DNA from: UBA4655 sp964585575
GTDB lineage: Bacteria; Planctomycetota; Planctomycetia; Pirellulales; UBA1268
NCBI GenBank assembly: GCA_964585575.1
Contig: CAZPEM010000020.1
Span: forward strand, 1-30,933
Direction of reading: 5' to 3'
DNA: 30,933 bases
The notes beneath the pieces were generated by a model. That model worked only from the letters and a program-made list of their open reading frames with translations. It had not been told where the DNA came from and ran no database searches. Numbering within the stretch: the first letter of the stretch is position 1; the number at the start of each line of letters is the position of its first letter. The translations under genes were made by a program, and so were the position numbers. Of this stretch, positions 22,175 through 30,933 are shown one piece after another.

Positions 22175-24439
22175 ATGGGAACGAGAAAAAACACGCTCAG
22201 GCCGCGGCGGGAACGTACCGGGGATCAGCCGGTGGCCGTGACACGGGCCCCTGCCGGCCAGGCCGATGCCGGCGATCGCGTCGCATGGTGGCGGGAGTTT
22301 CTCTTCAAGGTCTCGGTCATGCTTCTTGCGGGGCTGTGGATCTATTCGCCCACCTACCATGGCGACTGGTTGTGGGACGACGATCAGCTGCTCACCAACA
22401 ACCTCACCGTTCAGCACCGTGTCTCTCCCGACCCGCGCGTGCCGGAGAACTCGCTCGCCACGCTCGTCAAGCTCTGGATCAGCCCCGAAGGCGCGGATTA
22501 CTTTCCGCTCTCCTACTCGGCCCTCTGGGCCCAGTGGCCGTTCTTCCACGTTCCGGTCGCGCAGCCCGACGGCATGGTCTTCAAGGTCGCCTGGCCGACG
22601 GGCTACCACGTCGTCACGATTCTCTGCCACATCCTCGGGGCGGCCTGCTTTTGGCGTCTGCTGCACGTCATGAAGCTGCCGGGCGCCTGGCTCGGTGGCA
22701 TGCTGTTTCTCATCCACCCGGTCTGCGTCGAGACGGTGGGCTGGGTGTCGGAGGTGAAGAACACGCTGTCGCAGCCGCTGTTTCTCCTGTCGTGCGCCTC
22801 CTTCGTGCAGTTTGACGACGCCACCGAGTCGTCGCAGAGAAGCAAGCACTACCTCTGGGCGGTGTTTTTCTTCCTGTTTGCGATGTTCGCGAAGACCGCG
22901 ATGGTGATGTTTCCGTTCGTCCTCCTGATGTACGGATGGTGGAAGCACGGCTTCCCGGCCGATCGCCGCGGCATCGTCGCCCTGCTTTTCGCGGGCGCGA
23001 GCCTCGCACTCACCGTCGTGCCCGAGATGTTTTGGCTCGTGGCGATGCGGGGGGGCTGGAGCAGTTGGCCGCTGTATCTGGGCTGCACCGCCGTCGCCGT
23101 GCTCGGCCCGGCGTCGTCGATCGCGCTGGCAGCCATGCTGGCCAAGGACTCGTCGCCGCAGGGCGACGCGGCCTCCACAAGGACGCTCGAGCGGTACGTG
23201 CTCTACGCGTTGCCATTCTTCTGGATCTCGTCCGTGCTCGGCATCGCCACCTGCTATTTCCAGTGGTCGCGTGCGATCGGGCAGGAGGGGATTCCGGTGG
23301 GTGGGATCGCCTCCAGGATCGCCACGGCCGGCATGGCGACGCTCTTCTACCTCTGGAAGACGGTCTGGCCGTTCAACCTGCTCACCATCTATCCGCGGTG
23401 GGACGTCGATCCGCCCAAGGCGTGGCAGTTTCTCCCCTGGCCCATCATGATCGCCGCCGGATGGTGGCTCTGGACCAACCGGGGCACCGCGGAGCGGCCG
23501 ACGTGGCAGCGGCACATGCTGTTCGTGCTCACGTTCTTCGTGCTCATGCTCCTGCCGATCATCGGCATCATCACGATCTCGTACATGCGGATCACCTGGG
23601 TGGCGGATCACTTCCTCTACCTGCCGATGGTCAGTTTGCTGGGAGCCGCCGCCGCCGGCGTCGCCGCCTGGTATGCGAAGACCAAGCCAAACGAGCAGCC
23701 CCTCGCCCTCGCTGCCGGTGTGGTCGTGCTCGCCGTGCTCGGCTTTTCGTCGTTGCGGTATGCCCACGCCTGGGCCAACGAGGAGTCGCTCTGGCCGCAT
23801 ACCATTGCCGGCCATCCCAACCCGTGCACCTACCCGCGATGCGGCTGTTGGCAGGCCCACAACCGGCTCGGGGCCAAGAAGTTTGCCCGTGGCGACGTCG
23901 ATGGGGCCCACTTCCACTTCCAGAACTCGACGCGGCTGCGGCCCGATCTCGGCGAGACGCACAACAACCTCGGCACGACGCATTCGGCGAGGGCGCAGCG
24001 GTTCGCCCAGCAGGGCAACCCCGAGGCGGCCAAGCGGGAGATGGACGCGGCGATCGAGCAGTTCGCTGAGGCCGTCCGCGTCACGCCGCACGTGCCGGCG
24101 ATCATGGTGAACCTCGCCAACGCGCTTGCCACCGTGGGCCGCTTCGGCGAGGCCGGCGACAACTATCGGAAACTGCTCGAGAGGGAGCCCAACAACCCGA
24201 TGCTCCTCAACAACTACGGCGTTGCGCTCTTCAAGCAGGGGCTCAACGAGGCGGCGATCAAGCAGTTTCGCCGGGCGCTCGAGATCGCGCCCGACATGAA
24301 GGACGCGAAGGAGAGCCTCGCCGTTGCGCTCGGAGAGAAGCCCGATCCTGCGAAGTCGGCTTCCCCGCCGCCCGGCGGGCGTCTGAATCTCCAGGCCCCG
24401 ATCTCACCGACGCTGAATGCTTCGCCGGCGATTCCCTGA
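22175..24439 (+). CDS. TMTC-like GT-C membrane protein with C-terminal TPR domain
   Basis: 754 residues, a fuller relative of the preceding gene product. After a 40-residue basic arm and a membrane helix (FLFKVSVMLLAGLWIYSP), the loop YHGDWLWDDDQLLTNNL (about 61-77) has the acidic cluster expected of an active GT-C enzyme. FLIHPVCVETVGWVSEVKNTLSQ (near 182) and VADHFLYLPMVSLLGAAAAG are the other family blocks, with about ten membrane helices. Residues from about 557 to 725 hold TPR repeats (RLGAKKFARGDVDGAHFHF, NNLGTTHSARAQRFAQQGN, NLANALATVGRFGEAGDNYRKLL, NNYGVALFKQGLNEAAIKQFRRALEIAP). Expected activity: transfer of a polyprenyl-phosphate-linked sugar to a protein or lipid acceptor outside the cytoplasm, with the TPR part binding a partner. 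Its stop lies 6 bp from the convergent GT2 gene. Confidence 0.8.
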   Translation: MGTRKNTLRPRRERTGDQPVAVTRAPAGQADAGDRVAWWREFLFKVSVMLLAGLWIYSPTYHGDWLWDDDQLLTNNLTVQHRVSPDPRVPENSLATLVKLWISPEGADYFPLSYSALWAQWPFFHVPVAQPDGMVFKVAWPTGYHVVTILCHILGAACFWRLLHVMKLPGAWLGGMLFLIHPVCVETVGWVSEVKNTLSQPLFLLSCASFVQFDDATESSQRSKHYLWAVFFFLFAMFAKTAMVMFPFVLLMYGWWKHGFPADRRGIVALLFAGASLALTVVPEMFWLVAMRGGWSSWPLYLGCTAVAVLGPASSIALAAMLAKDSSPQGDAASTRTLERYVLYALPFFWISSVLGIATCYFQWSRAIGQEGIPVGGIASRIATAGMATLFYLWKTVWPFNLLTIYPRWDVDPPKAWQFLPWPIMIAAGWWLWTNRGTAERPTWQRHMLFVLTFFVLMLLPIIGIITISYMRITWVADHFLYLPMVSLLGAAAAGVAAWYAKTKPNEQPLALAAGVVVLAVLGFSSLRYAHAWANEESLWPHTIAGHPNPCTYPRCGCWQAHNRLGAKKFARGDVDGAHFHFQNSTRLRPDLGETHNNLGTTHSARAQRFAQQGNPEAAKREMDAAIEQFAEAVRVTPHVPAIMVNLANALATVGRFGEAGDNYRKLLEREPNNPMLLNNYGVALFKQGLNEAAIKQFRRALEIAPDMKDAKESLAVALGEKPDPAKSASPPPGGRLNLQAPISPTLNASPAIP

Positions 24440-24445
24440 GGCGGC

Positions 24446-25204
24446 TCACCCTCCCCACCACCTGCGTCGGGCGATCCGCAGGAGCTCGCCGATCGATCGG
24501 CACGTTTCGGCGAAGTCGGCCTTGCTGCTGCCCCGCGTGCGGTCGGCGAACGTGATCGGAATCTCGAAAATCCGTCCGCCCGCACGGTGCACCCGCCAGA
24601 GAAAATCCTCCTGAAAGGCGTAGCCCTCCGCGAAGGGGCGGTCGTCGATCCGGCCGAGTACGTCGAGCCGAATCGCGCGGAACCCGCCCGACGGGTCCCG
24701 CACCGGCACGCCGAGCACCCACCGCGTGAAGTAGCCGACCAGTCGGCTGGCGACGTGCCGTGACAGCGGCCAGCCGACGGTGCGGCCGCCGGGGACCCGC
24801 CGCGACCCGATCACGACATCCACAGGCCGTCCCCCCGTCGGATGCACCGCCGCGAGCAGTCGCGGGACGTCGGCGGGATCGTGGCTGAAGTCGGCGTCCA
24901 TGTTGACGCTCACCTCGAAGCCGCGGCTCTTCGCGATCCGGAGGCCCTCGAGGATGGCGCTGCCGAGCCCGCGGCGTCCCCGACGCACGAGCACATGGAG
25001 CCGTGGCTCGCGGTCGGCAAGCTCGAGGGCGAAGCGGCCCGTGCCGTCGGGCGAATCGTCGTCGATCACGAGCATCTGAAGATCGGGCGACGCGGCGAGC
25101 ACCGCCTCGACGAGCGGACCGATGTTGTCTCGCTCGTTGTACGTCGCGGCCTGAACGAGAACGCGTCCGGCAGGCCAGTCGTCGCGGGAATGAAGGTCGC
25201 TCAC
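24446..25204 (-). CDS. polyprenyl-phosphate mannose synthase-like GT2 (DPM1 family)
   Basis: The 252-residue soluble protein matches dolichol-phosphate mannose synthase in length and motifs. VLVQAATYNERDNIGPLV opens the chain, VIDDDSPDGTG (47-56) binds nucleotide, and GLGSAILEGLRIA follows. NMDADFSHDP (101-110) holds the metal site, then VIGSRRVPGG, DPSGGFRAI and GYAFQEDFLWRVHRAGGRIFEIPITF. It starts at GTG 25204, 9 bp after the ExeA-like gene's stop. DPM1-type enzymes load mannose (or another hexose) from GDP onto a polyprenyl phosphate, the donor GT-C enzymes use; the two convergent TMTC-like genes are natural consumers. It has no C-terminal membrane tail, unlike the 16.4-17.4 kb gene product. 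Sugar identity is not proven. Confidence 0.85.
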   Translation of the reverse strand: MSDLHSRDDWPAGRVLVQAATYNERDNIGPLVEAVLAASPDLQMLVIDDDSPDGTGRFALELADREPRLHVLVRRGRRGLGSAILEGLRIAKSRGFEVSVNMDADFSHDPADVPRLLAAVHPTGGRPVDVVIGSRRVPGGRTVGWPLSRHVASRLVGYFTRWVLGVPVRDPSGGFRAIRLDVLGRIDDRPFAEGYAFQEDFLWRVHRAGGRIFEIPITFADRTRGSSKADFAETCRSIGELLRIARRRWWGG

Positions 25205-25213
25205 GCCGGGAGT

Positions 25214-26821
25214 CTACCGGCCGGCTTCGCCGCCGTCGCCCCGCCGCAATCGGGCGAAGAGGGTTCGGTAGTCGCCCGGACGCACCGCGAAGATCGAACG
25301 TTTCGCGTCGTCGGCCGCGACGTGCTCGTCGTCCTCGATGACGACCATGTCGGAGTCGTCGATCGCGATGGAAGAGTCGGCTCCGGGGGCCGACTCGATC
25401 GAGGCCGTCGGATGCGCCGCCGTCGCCCCGGTGGCCGCCCGTAGCGGCTCGGCCCCACGATCCATCGCCCGCGACGATCGACCCGCTGCCAAGGAAACCG
25501 CCTCCGCACGCTCCCAGGCCTCGATCCGCCCGACGAGGTCGGCCCCCTCGCGGCTGGCCACGTGAAGCCGATCCCGGAAGTCGTCCGGGCCGCGAACGAG
25601 GAACCGTTCGGCGACCGGCTCGTGCGAGTCGAAATACGCCTCGAACGGATCGTCGGCGGGGTCGAAGACGAGCTCGACTTCCGGGCCGCTCCAGGGGTCG
25701 GCCGCGTCCGTCTCGAAGGCGGCCGAGTCCGACGACGGCCCGCGGGCGTCGTCCCCCCGACGCTCCTCCACGAACGCGGCGGCGGCGAACGTCGCCGGCA
25801 CGGGGCCGCGGCCGTCACCGTCAGAACCGCCCTCCGCAACATCGTGCCGCAGGAGCAGTTCGTCATCGAGTGAGCCGAACTCGATCGCGGCTCCTCCATC
25901 CCCGTCGAATCCGGTGGAAGGGAAGCTGGCGAAAGGTTCGACGCGTTCCACTTCCGTGGCACGGGGCTCGTCGGAGCCGGGAGTGGTCGCCGCGAACGCC
26001 GCCGGCGAGGGGCTTGGCAACTGCTGAATCTGCCGCCAGGCTTCCTCGATGTCGCGGGTCGCGATCCCGCTGCGACCCTGCTCCTGCGCCCGCACGAGCG
26101 CGTGGTCGCATACCTGATTGATGAGCCTCGGCACGCCGTCGGTGATCGTGAAGACGGCGTCGTCGCAGCCGGTCTCGAACGTGGCATCCCAGTTCATCGA
26201 CGCCGCGGCACACTGCGAACGCAGGTAGGCGACCGTCTCGGCGTGGTCGAGCGGCTCGAGGTAGCCTCGCACCGCGATCCGCTGGGCGAGCGGCTCCATC
26301 CTCGGCGAGGCGAGCCGCTCCTCGAGGTCGGTCGTGCCGGCGAGCACGACATGCACCGCCGGCAGCGGCGTGGGCACGTTCGAGAGCAGCCGCAGCTCTT
26401 CGAGGAGGCGGATCGGCAGCGTGTGCGCCTCGTCCACGAGGATCACGAGGCCCGAGCCGGTTGCGGAGAGCCCGCGGATCCGCTCGAGCACGCCGATCCG
26501 CAGGTCGGCCTCGTCGATCCCGCGGTAGGGCTCGCCGAGCTCCGCGAGGATCGACTGCCAGAGCGCCCGCCGGGTGCAGATCCTCGCGCCCGTGAGCAGC
26601 GCGACTTCGAAGTCGTCGCGAACCTGCTCCGCGATCACGGCGAGCAGGAGCGACTTGCCCGTGCCCGGTCCGCCGACCACCATGCCGATCCCTTCGCTGC
26701 GACGGATCGCCCGCTCGAGGTTGACGCGTGCCGCATCGATCATCCGCGACGGGAAGTAGAAGGCCGTCCGAGGCGAGGCGAGGAAAGGGCGGGTGGAACG
26801 CGGTCGCGCAGGTGAAGGCAT
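25214..26821 (-). CDS. ExeA/GspA-like AAA ATPase with long acidic C-terminal tail
   Basis: Predicted length is 535 residues from the ATG at 26821; a GTG at 26863 in the same frame is the alternative. A short arm ends in SPRTAFYFPSRMIDAARVNLERAI, the ExeA-type lead-in. Walker A GGPGTGKS (about 50-57), Walker B LVILVDEAHTL (about 125-135), a sensor in VVLAGTTDLEERL and GVPRLINQVCDHALV complete the AAA module to about residue 275. In type II secretion ExeA binds peptidoglycan and helps place the secretin; related ATPases occur widely in planctomycetes in other contexts. The remaining about 260 residues are acidic, low in predicted structure and end in SIFAVRPGDYRTLFARLRRG, a short compact motif. 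I see no peptidoglycan-binding domain, so the ExeA name refers to the ATPase module only. Confidence 0.75.
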   Translation of the reverse strand: MPSPARPRSTRPFLASPRTAFYFPSRMIDAARVNLERAIRRSEGIGMVVGGPGTGKSLLLAVIAEQVRDDFEVALLTGARICTRRALWQSILAELGEPYRGIDEADLRIGVLERIRGLSATGSGLVILVDEAHTLPIRLLEELRLLSNVPTPLPAVHVVLAGTTDLEERLASPRMEPLAQRIAVRGYLEPLDHAETVAYLRSQCAAASMNWDATFETGCDDAVFTITDGVPRLINQVCDHALVRAQEQGRSGIATRDIEEAWRQIQQLPSPSPAAFAATTPGSDEPRATEVERVEPFASFPSTGFDGDGGAAIEFGSLDDELLLRHDVAEGGSDGDGRGPVPATFAAAAFVEERRGDDARGPSSDSAAFETDAADPWSGPEVELVFDPADDPFEAYFDSHEPVAERFLVRGPDDFRDRLHVASREGADLVGRIEAWERAEAVSLAAGRSSRAMDRGAEPLRAATGATAAHPTASIESAPGADSSIAIDDSDMVVIEDDEHVAADDAKRSIFAVRPGDYRTLFARLRRGDGGEAGR

Positions 26822-26997
26822 GAAGGTGTGTCCGAAGGAATCGCGTCGGGCTGGCAACGGCACCGACCCGAAACATCGTTTCGGCCTTTGAGAGCGGCTT
26901 CCTCCAGCCCACGACCTCCCCGTAGACTTTTCCGAACGGGCAAAAGTCCCTTGGCGGAAACGGTGGCGACGAGTCTGACGATGGAGGCGGTCCGAAG

Positions 26998-27756
26998 GTG
27001 AACGACGAAAGAATCAAGGCGGCGGTCTTTCGCGTGAAGATCTGCGGGATCACCACGCCCGCCGACGCCGGGTTCGTCGTCGAGGCCGCGCGGCGGCACG
27101 CGGCCGCTCCGGGGACGATCGCCATCGGGATCAACTTCGTGCCCGGCTCGCCGAGGGCCGTCGGGATCGATGCGGCCCGTGGGATCCGCGACGCCACGCC
27201 CGACGACATCGTGTGCGTCGGGGTCTTCGCGGTGGCCGAGCCGGCAATGATGTTGGAGACGGCGGCCGCGGTCGGGCTCGACGCGATCCAGCTTCATGGT
27301 CCGCTCTCCTCGGAGGAGCCGTTCGCGGCCGACCCACCGCAGCGGTGCGGGGAGCTCTCGCCGCTGCCGGTGATCCGGGCAGCGCGGCTCGAGGCCGGTG
27401 GCCTGTCCGCAGCACGAGCATGGCTCGACCGCGCGATCGGCTCGGGCCGTGCTCCCGCGATGATGCTCGTCGATGCCGCCGTTGCGCGTGGAACGCCGGC
27501 CGGCCGGCTCGGCGGCAGCGGAGATGCGGTGGACTGGAGGACGCTCGCCCGGGAGCCGCCGCTTGGCGTCGCGACGGCGCTTGCCGGCGGCCTGACGCCC
27601 GAGAATCTCGAACGTGCCCTCCACGAGTCGAGAGGGAATTTCTCGATCGAGGCCGTCGATACGGCCAGTGGTGTGGAGCGGCGGCCGGGGCTCAAGGACC
27701 CCGTGAAAGTCGGGGCATTCATCGAGGCCGGCCTGCGGGCCCTCTCGGTCGGCTGA
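26998..27756 (+). CDS. trpF: phosphoribosylanthranilate isomerase
   Basis: 252 residues, starting at GTG 26998 with GGAGG a few bases upstream. TrpF landmarks are complete: VKICGIT (13-19) with catalytic Cys16, INFVPGSPRAV, CVGVFAVAE, IQLHGPLSSEE, LAGGLTPENL and AVDTASGVERRPGLKD with the general acid Asp221. The enzyme performs the Amadori rearrangement of N-(5-phosphoribosyl)anthranilate in tryptophan synthesis. It is longer than the usual about 205 residues because of extra stretches near residues 101-120 and 145-175. No other trp genes are in the window. It is divergent from the ExeA-like gene, with about 176 bp between the starts. Confidence 0.9.
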   Translation: MNDERIKAAVFRVKICGITTPADAGFVVEAARRHAAAPGTIAIGINFVPGSPRAVGIDAARGIRDATPDDIVCVGVFAVAEPAMMLETAAAVGLDAIQLHGPLSSEEPFAADPPQRCGELSPLPVIRAARLEAGGLSAARAWLDRAIGSGRAPAMMLVDAAVARGTPAGRLGGSGDAVDWRTLAREPPLGVATALAGGLTPENLERALHESRGNFSIEAVDTASGVERRPGLKDPVKVGAFIEAGLRALSVG

Positions 27757-27769
27757 CCGGGGTTGTGAC

Positions 27770-27782
27770 GGCCCCGGGGGCC
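27770..27782 (+). terminator. GC-rich hairpin after trpF
   Basis: GGCCCCGGGGGCC is a compact self-complementary element 14 bp after the trpF stop. No T-run follows, so factor-independent termination is uncertain. Confidence 0.3.
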
Positions 27783-27804
27783 TGTGCGGGTTGGGCCGGG
27801 CGGC

Positions 27805-27810
27805 TACACT
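27805..27810 (+). promoter_or_regulatory. possible -10 hexamer for ahcY, TACACT
   Basis: TACACT lies 62 nt upstream of the ahcY start. The same hexamer occurs before the TMTC-like gene at 22175. No good -35 is visible. Confidence 0.3.
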
Positions 27811-27858
27811 GGGGCACACTCGTCCCGCTCGTTCAAGTCCAGCCCATTCCGTTCGTTC

Positions 27859-27866
27859 AAGGAGGT
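27859..27866 (+). promoter_or_regulatory. strong ribosome binding site deciding the ahcY start
   Basis: AAGGAGGT lies 6 nt before the GTG at 27873. It is the best Shine-Dalgarno match in the window and rules out upstream in-frame extensions, which lie inside trpF sequence. Confidence 0.85.
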
Positions 27867-27872
27867 CACCCC

Positions 27873-29186
27873 GTGTCTCACGTCGAAACTCGCCTGCCGT
27901 ACAAGGTCGCCGATCTCTCGCTCGCCGAATGGGGCCGCAAGGAGATCATGCTGGCCGAGAACGAGATGCCGGGCCTCATGGCGCTGCGGCAAAAGTACGG
28001 CAAGTCGAAACCGCTGGCGGGCGCCCGGATCGCCGGATGCCTCCACATGACGATCCAGACGGCCGTGCTCATCGAGACGCTCAAGGAGCTCGGCGCCGAG
28101 GTCACCTGGAGCAGCTGCAACATCTTCTCCACGCAGGATCACGCCGCCGCGGCCATCGCGAAGGCCGGCATCCCGGTCTACGCCTGGAAGGGGATGAACA
28201 ACGAGGAATTCGACTGGTGCATCGAGCAGACGCTCTTTTTCCCCGACGGCGAGCCGCTCAACATGATCCTCGACGACGGCGGCGACCTGACGGCGATGGT
28301 GCACCAGAAGTTCCCCGAACTGCTCGGCGGCATCCGCGGGCTCTCGGAGGAGACGACCACGGGCGTCCACCGGCTCTACCAGATGCACGAGAACGGCGAG
28401 CTGAAGCTCCCGGCCATCAACGTCAACGACTCCTGCACGAAGAGCAAGTTCGACAACTTGTATGGCTGCCGCGAGAGCCTCGCCGACGGCATCAAGCGGG
28501 CCACCGACGTGATGGTGGCCGGCAAGATCGTGGTCGTGGCGGGCTACGGCGACGTGGGCAAGGGCTGCGCCCACGCGATGAAGGCCCTCGGGGCCCGCGT
28601 GATCGTGACCGAGATCGACCCGATCAACGCCCTGCAGGCGGTGATGGAAGGCTATGAAGTCACCACGATGGAGGAGGCCGCCGCCCGCGGCCAGATCTTC
28701 GTGACGGCGACCGGCTGCCGCGACGTCATCCGCGGCGAGCACATCAAGCAGATGCCCAACGACGCCATCATCTGCAACATCGGGCACTTCGACCTGGAGA
28801 TCGACGTCGCCTGGCTCGAGAACACGAAGGGCGTCAAGAAGGTCGAGATCAAGCCGCAGGTCGACCGCTACACGCTCCCGAGCGGCAACTCGGTGATCGT
28901 GCTGGCCGAGGGCCGGCTCGTGAACCTCGGCTGCGCGACCGGCCACCCGTCGTTCGTGATGAGCACGAGCTTCACCAACCAGGTGCTCGCGCAGCTCGCC
29001 CTGTGGCAGGAGAGCGAGAAGTACGACATCGGCGTCCACCTGCTGCCGAAGAAGCTCGACGAGGAGGTCGCCCGGCTCCACCTCGACAAGCTCGGCGTGA
29101 AGCTCACGAAGCTCACGAAGGAGCAGGCCGAGTATCTCCACGTCCCGGTGGAAGGCCCCTTCAAGCCGGAATATTACCGGTACTGA
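27873..29186 (+). CDS. ahcY: adenosylhomocysteinase
   Basis: 437 residues from GTG 27873. ADLSLAEWGRKEIMLAENEMPGL opens the protein. HMTIQTAVLIETL and WSSCNIFSTQDHAAAAI form the substrate site, then NVNDSCTKSKFDNLYGCRESL (catalytic Lys/Asp region). VVAGYGDVGKGCA (NAD loop, from 222) follows, then TEIDPINALQA, NIGHFDLEID and the C-terminal KPEYYRY that closes the neighbouring subunit's site. It splits S-adenosylhomocysteine into adenosine and homocysteine, relieving product inhibition of methyltransferases. It is the short form, without the about 40-residue insertion found in many bacterial enzymes. I found no recognisable SAH or SAM riboswitch in the short upstream leader. Confidence 0.97.
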   Translation: MSHVETRLPYKVADLSLAEWGRKEIMLAENEMPGLMALRQKYGKSKPLAGARIAGCLHMTIQTAVLIETLKELGAEVTWSSCNIFSTQDHAAAAIAKAGIPVYAWKGMNNEEFDWCIEQTLFFPDGEPLNMILDDGGDLTAMVHQKFPELLGGIRGLSEETTTGVHRLYQMHENGELKLPAINVNDSCTKSKFDNLYGCRESLADGIKRATDVMVAGKIVVVAGYGDVGKGCAHAMKALGARVIVTEIDPINALQAVMEGYEVTTMEEAAARGQIFVTATGCRDVIRGEHIKQMPNDAIICNIGHFDLEIDVAWLENTKGVKKVEIKPQVDRYTLPSGNSVIVLAEGRLVNLGCATGHPSFVMSTSFTNQVLAQLALWQESEKYDIGVHLLPKKLDEEVARLHLDKLGVKLTKLTKEQAEYLHVPVEGPFKPEYYRY

Positions 29187-29243
29187 TGGCTTGCCGATAC
29201 TGATCGCTTCGCTCGGGCTCGGGGCGGTACTGAGCCGCCATCA
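29184..29243 (+). terminator. possible stem-loop at the ahcY 3' end
   Basis: TGATGGC at 29184-29190, overlapping the stop codon, can pair with GCCATCA at 29237-29243. A smaller GGCGG/CCGCC stem within the same stretch competes for one arm. There is no T-run, so a terminator role is only possible. Confidence 0.3.
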
Positions 29244-29285
29244 CCGCGTCCGCCGTGATTGTTGGACATCTCACCAATGCGGGCA

Positions 29286-29426
29286 GGCGAGGGGCTGCCC
29301 CTGCCATAGAGACGGCGTATCTGACCAGCGGCGGCATGGATGCCGAAGCGCAGTCAGATCCGAGCGAGCGGAGCCCAGGATGGGCGCAGTGAGCGTCCGG
29401 CGAGATGGTAGGGGCAGTCCCTCGCC
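29286..29426. repeat. 141-bp element with long near-perfect inverted repeat (MITE or structured RNA candidate)
   Basis: The arms 29286-29307 and 29405-29426 are 22-bp inverted repeats matching at 20 positions; the core includes GGCGAGGG and CTGCCCCT. Between them lie three smaller paired elements: ATCTGAC/GTCAGAT (29319-29325 with 29353-29359), GGCA/TGCC with a TGGA loop (29333-29344) inside the first, and GCCCA/TGGGC with a GGA loop (29373-29385). The whole can fold as a long stem with two side hairpins. It has no coding potential. It could be a miniature transposable element, an intergenic repeat family, or a folded RNA between ahcY and the DUF1015 gene. Confidence 0.7.
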
Positions 29427-29455
29427 GGATTGGGCGAGCCGACGTCCTTTTTTGC

Positions 29456-29461
29456 TACGAT
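29456..29461 (+). promoter_or_regulatory. possible -10 hexamer for the DUF1015 gene, TACGAT
   Basis: TACGAT sits 37 nt before the ATG at 29499, after a T-run (CTTTTTTGC). A TTGGGC about 20 nt further upstream is a weak -35 candidate with a long spacer. It lies just outside the right arm of the 141-bp inverted-repeat element. Confidence 0.35.
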
Positions 29462-29498
29462 CTCGACTCCCCATCACCCCAGGAGTCTCGAGATCCCC

Positions 29499-30810
<1,312 letters not shown>

Positions 30811-30821
<11 letters not shown>

Positions 30822-30871
30822 GGCCCGGGCCGCTGGAGTAAGGCCCGGGCTACTGGAGTAAGGGCCCGGGC
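30811..30871 (+). repeat. three-copy 20-bp tandem repeat overlapping the DUF1015 stop codon
   Basis: The unit CGCTGGAGTAAGGCCCGGGC occurs at 30811-30830 and 30831-30850, with a third, slightly altered copy from 30851 (TACTGGAGTAAGGGCCCGGGC). The TAA of the first copy is the stop of the DUF1015 gene. Each copy carries the palindrome GCCCGGGC, so the array can form small GC-rich hairpins and may act in 3'-end formation. Confidence 0.9.
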
Positions 30872-30910
30872 CGTTTGCGTGACGGCGAGGCACCCTCGAT
30901 TACCCCCCAC

Positions 30911-30933
30911 GCCGGGTTTCACATGAAACCGGG
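30911..30933. repeat. palindrome at the right window edge
   Basis: GGTTTCA (30915-30921) pairs perfectly with TGAAACC (30924-30930) around CA; flanking GC bases extend it imperfectly. The window ends here, so the full element is not visible. It could be a terminator stem or an operator-like site. Confidence 0.35.

Noticed and set aside
20332..24091. Very long open frames antisense to the two TMTC-like genes
   Set aside because: They arise from high GC with G/C third positions, are rich in Arg, Asp, His and Glu in simple patterns, lack family motifs, and run opposite to well-supported genes.
27783..27872. SAH or SAM riboswitch ahead of ahcY
   Set aside because: The leader is short and I could not build the conserved stems or core of any known class; only two short CGTTCAAG repeats are visible.
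27804..29141. Long antisense frame across ahcY
   Set aside because: It is a mirror of the highly conserved ahcY sequence, with a repetitive composition and no recognisable domain.

Overview
The window looks like a Planctomycetota chromosome fragment (inferred, not proven). The evidence is high GC, an ExeA-type AAA ATPase with a long acidic tail, a DUF1015 protein, tandem TMTC-like membrane/TPR proteins, and a large surface-glycan locus with no recognisable classical LPS core genes. Base composition shifts near 20.4 kb. The left part is a mixed-composition glycan island with transposon remnants. The right part is uniformly GC-rich and ends in conserved metabolic genes (trpF, ahcY).

Region 1 (1-11946, minus strand) is a compact, partly translationally coupled run of sugar-nucleotide genes. 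Read in transcription order it holds a glycosyltransferase-2/flippase fusion, an SDR, a heptose-1-P guanylyltransferase (hddC-like), a GDP-fucose-synthase-like SDR and a heptose-7-P kinase (hddA-like). Next come a very small split pyruvate-dehydrogenase-E1-like pair, a DegT-family enzyme whose catalytic Lys is replaced by His (ColD/RfbH type), a radical SAM protein with a B12-binding-like N-terminus, an L-2-hydroxyglutarate oxidase, and the start of gmhB at the left edge. A decayed opposite-strand gmhA remnant lies between gmhB and lhgO. Together the genes suggest synthesis of a GDP-activated heptose or 3,6-dideoxy sugar. The E1-like pair could add a two-carbon branch to a 4-keto sugar; this is the most interesting hypothesis in the window.

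Region 2 (11947-15171) is a transposon graveyard: an IS5-family remnant, an FkbM-type methyltransferase gene, and a frameshifted IS256-family element with recognisable inverted ends.

Region 3 (15172-20468) holds a GT4 glycosyltransferase, two GT2 glycosyltransferases and a large multi-pass membrane protein, arranged convergently then divergently.

Region 4 (20506-26821) holds two consecutive TMTC-like GT-C/TPR membrane proteins, a polyprenyl-phosphate mannose synthase-like GT2 and an ExeA-like ATPase. The GT2 could supply the lipid-linked sugar donor to the GT-C proteins.

Region 5 (26998-30933) holds trpF, ahcY, a 141-bp element bounded by a near-perfect 22-bp inverted repeat, a DUF1015 gene, and a three-copy 20-bp tandem repeat that begins in the DUF1015 stop region. 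I saw no tRNA, rRNA or CRISPR array.
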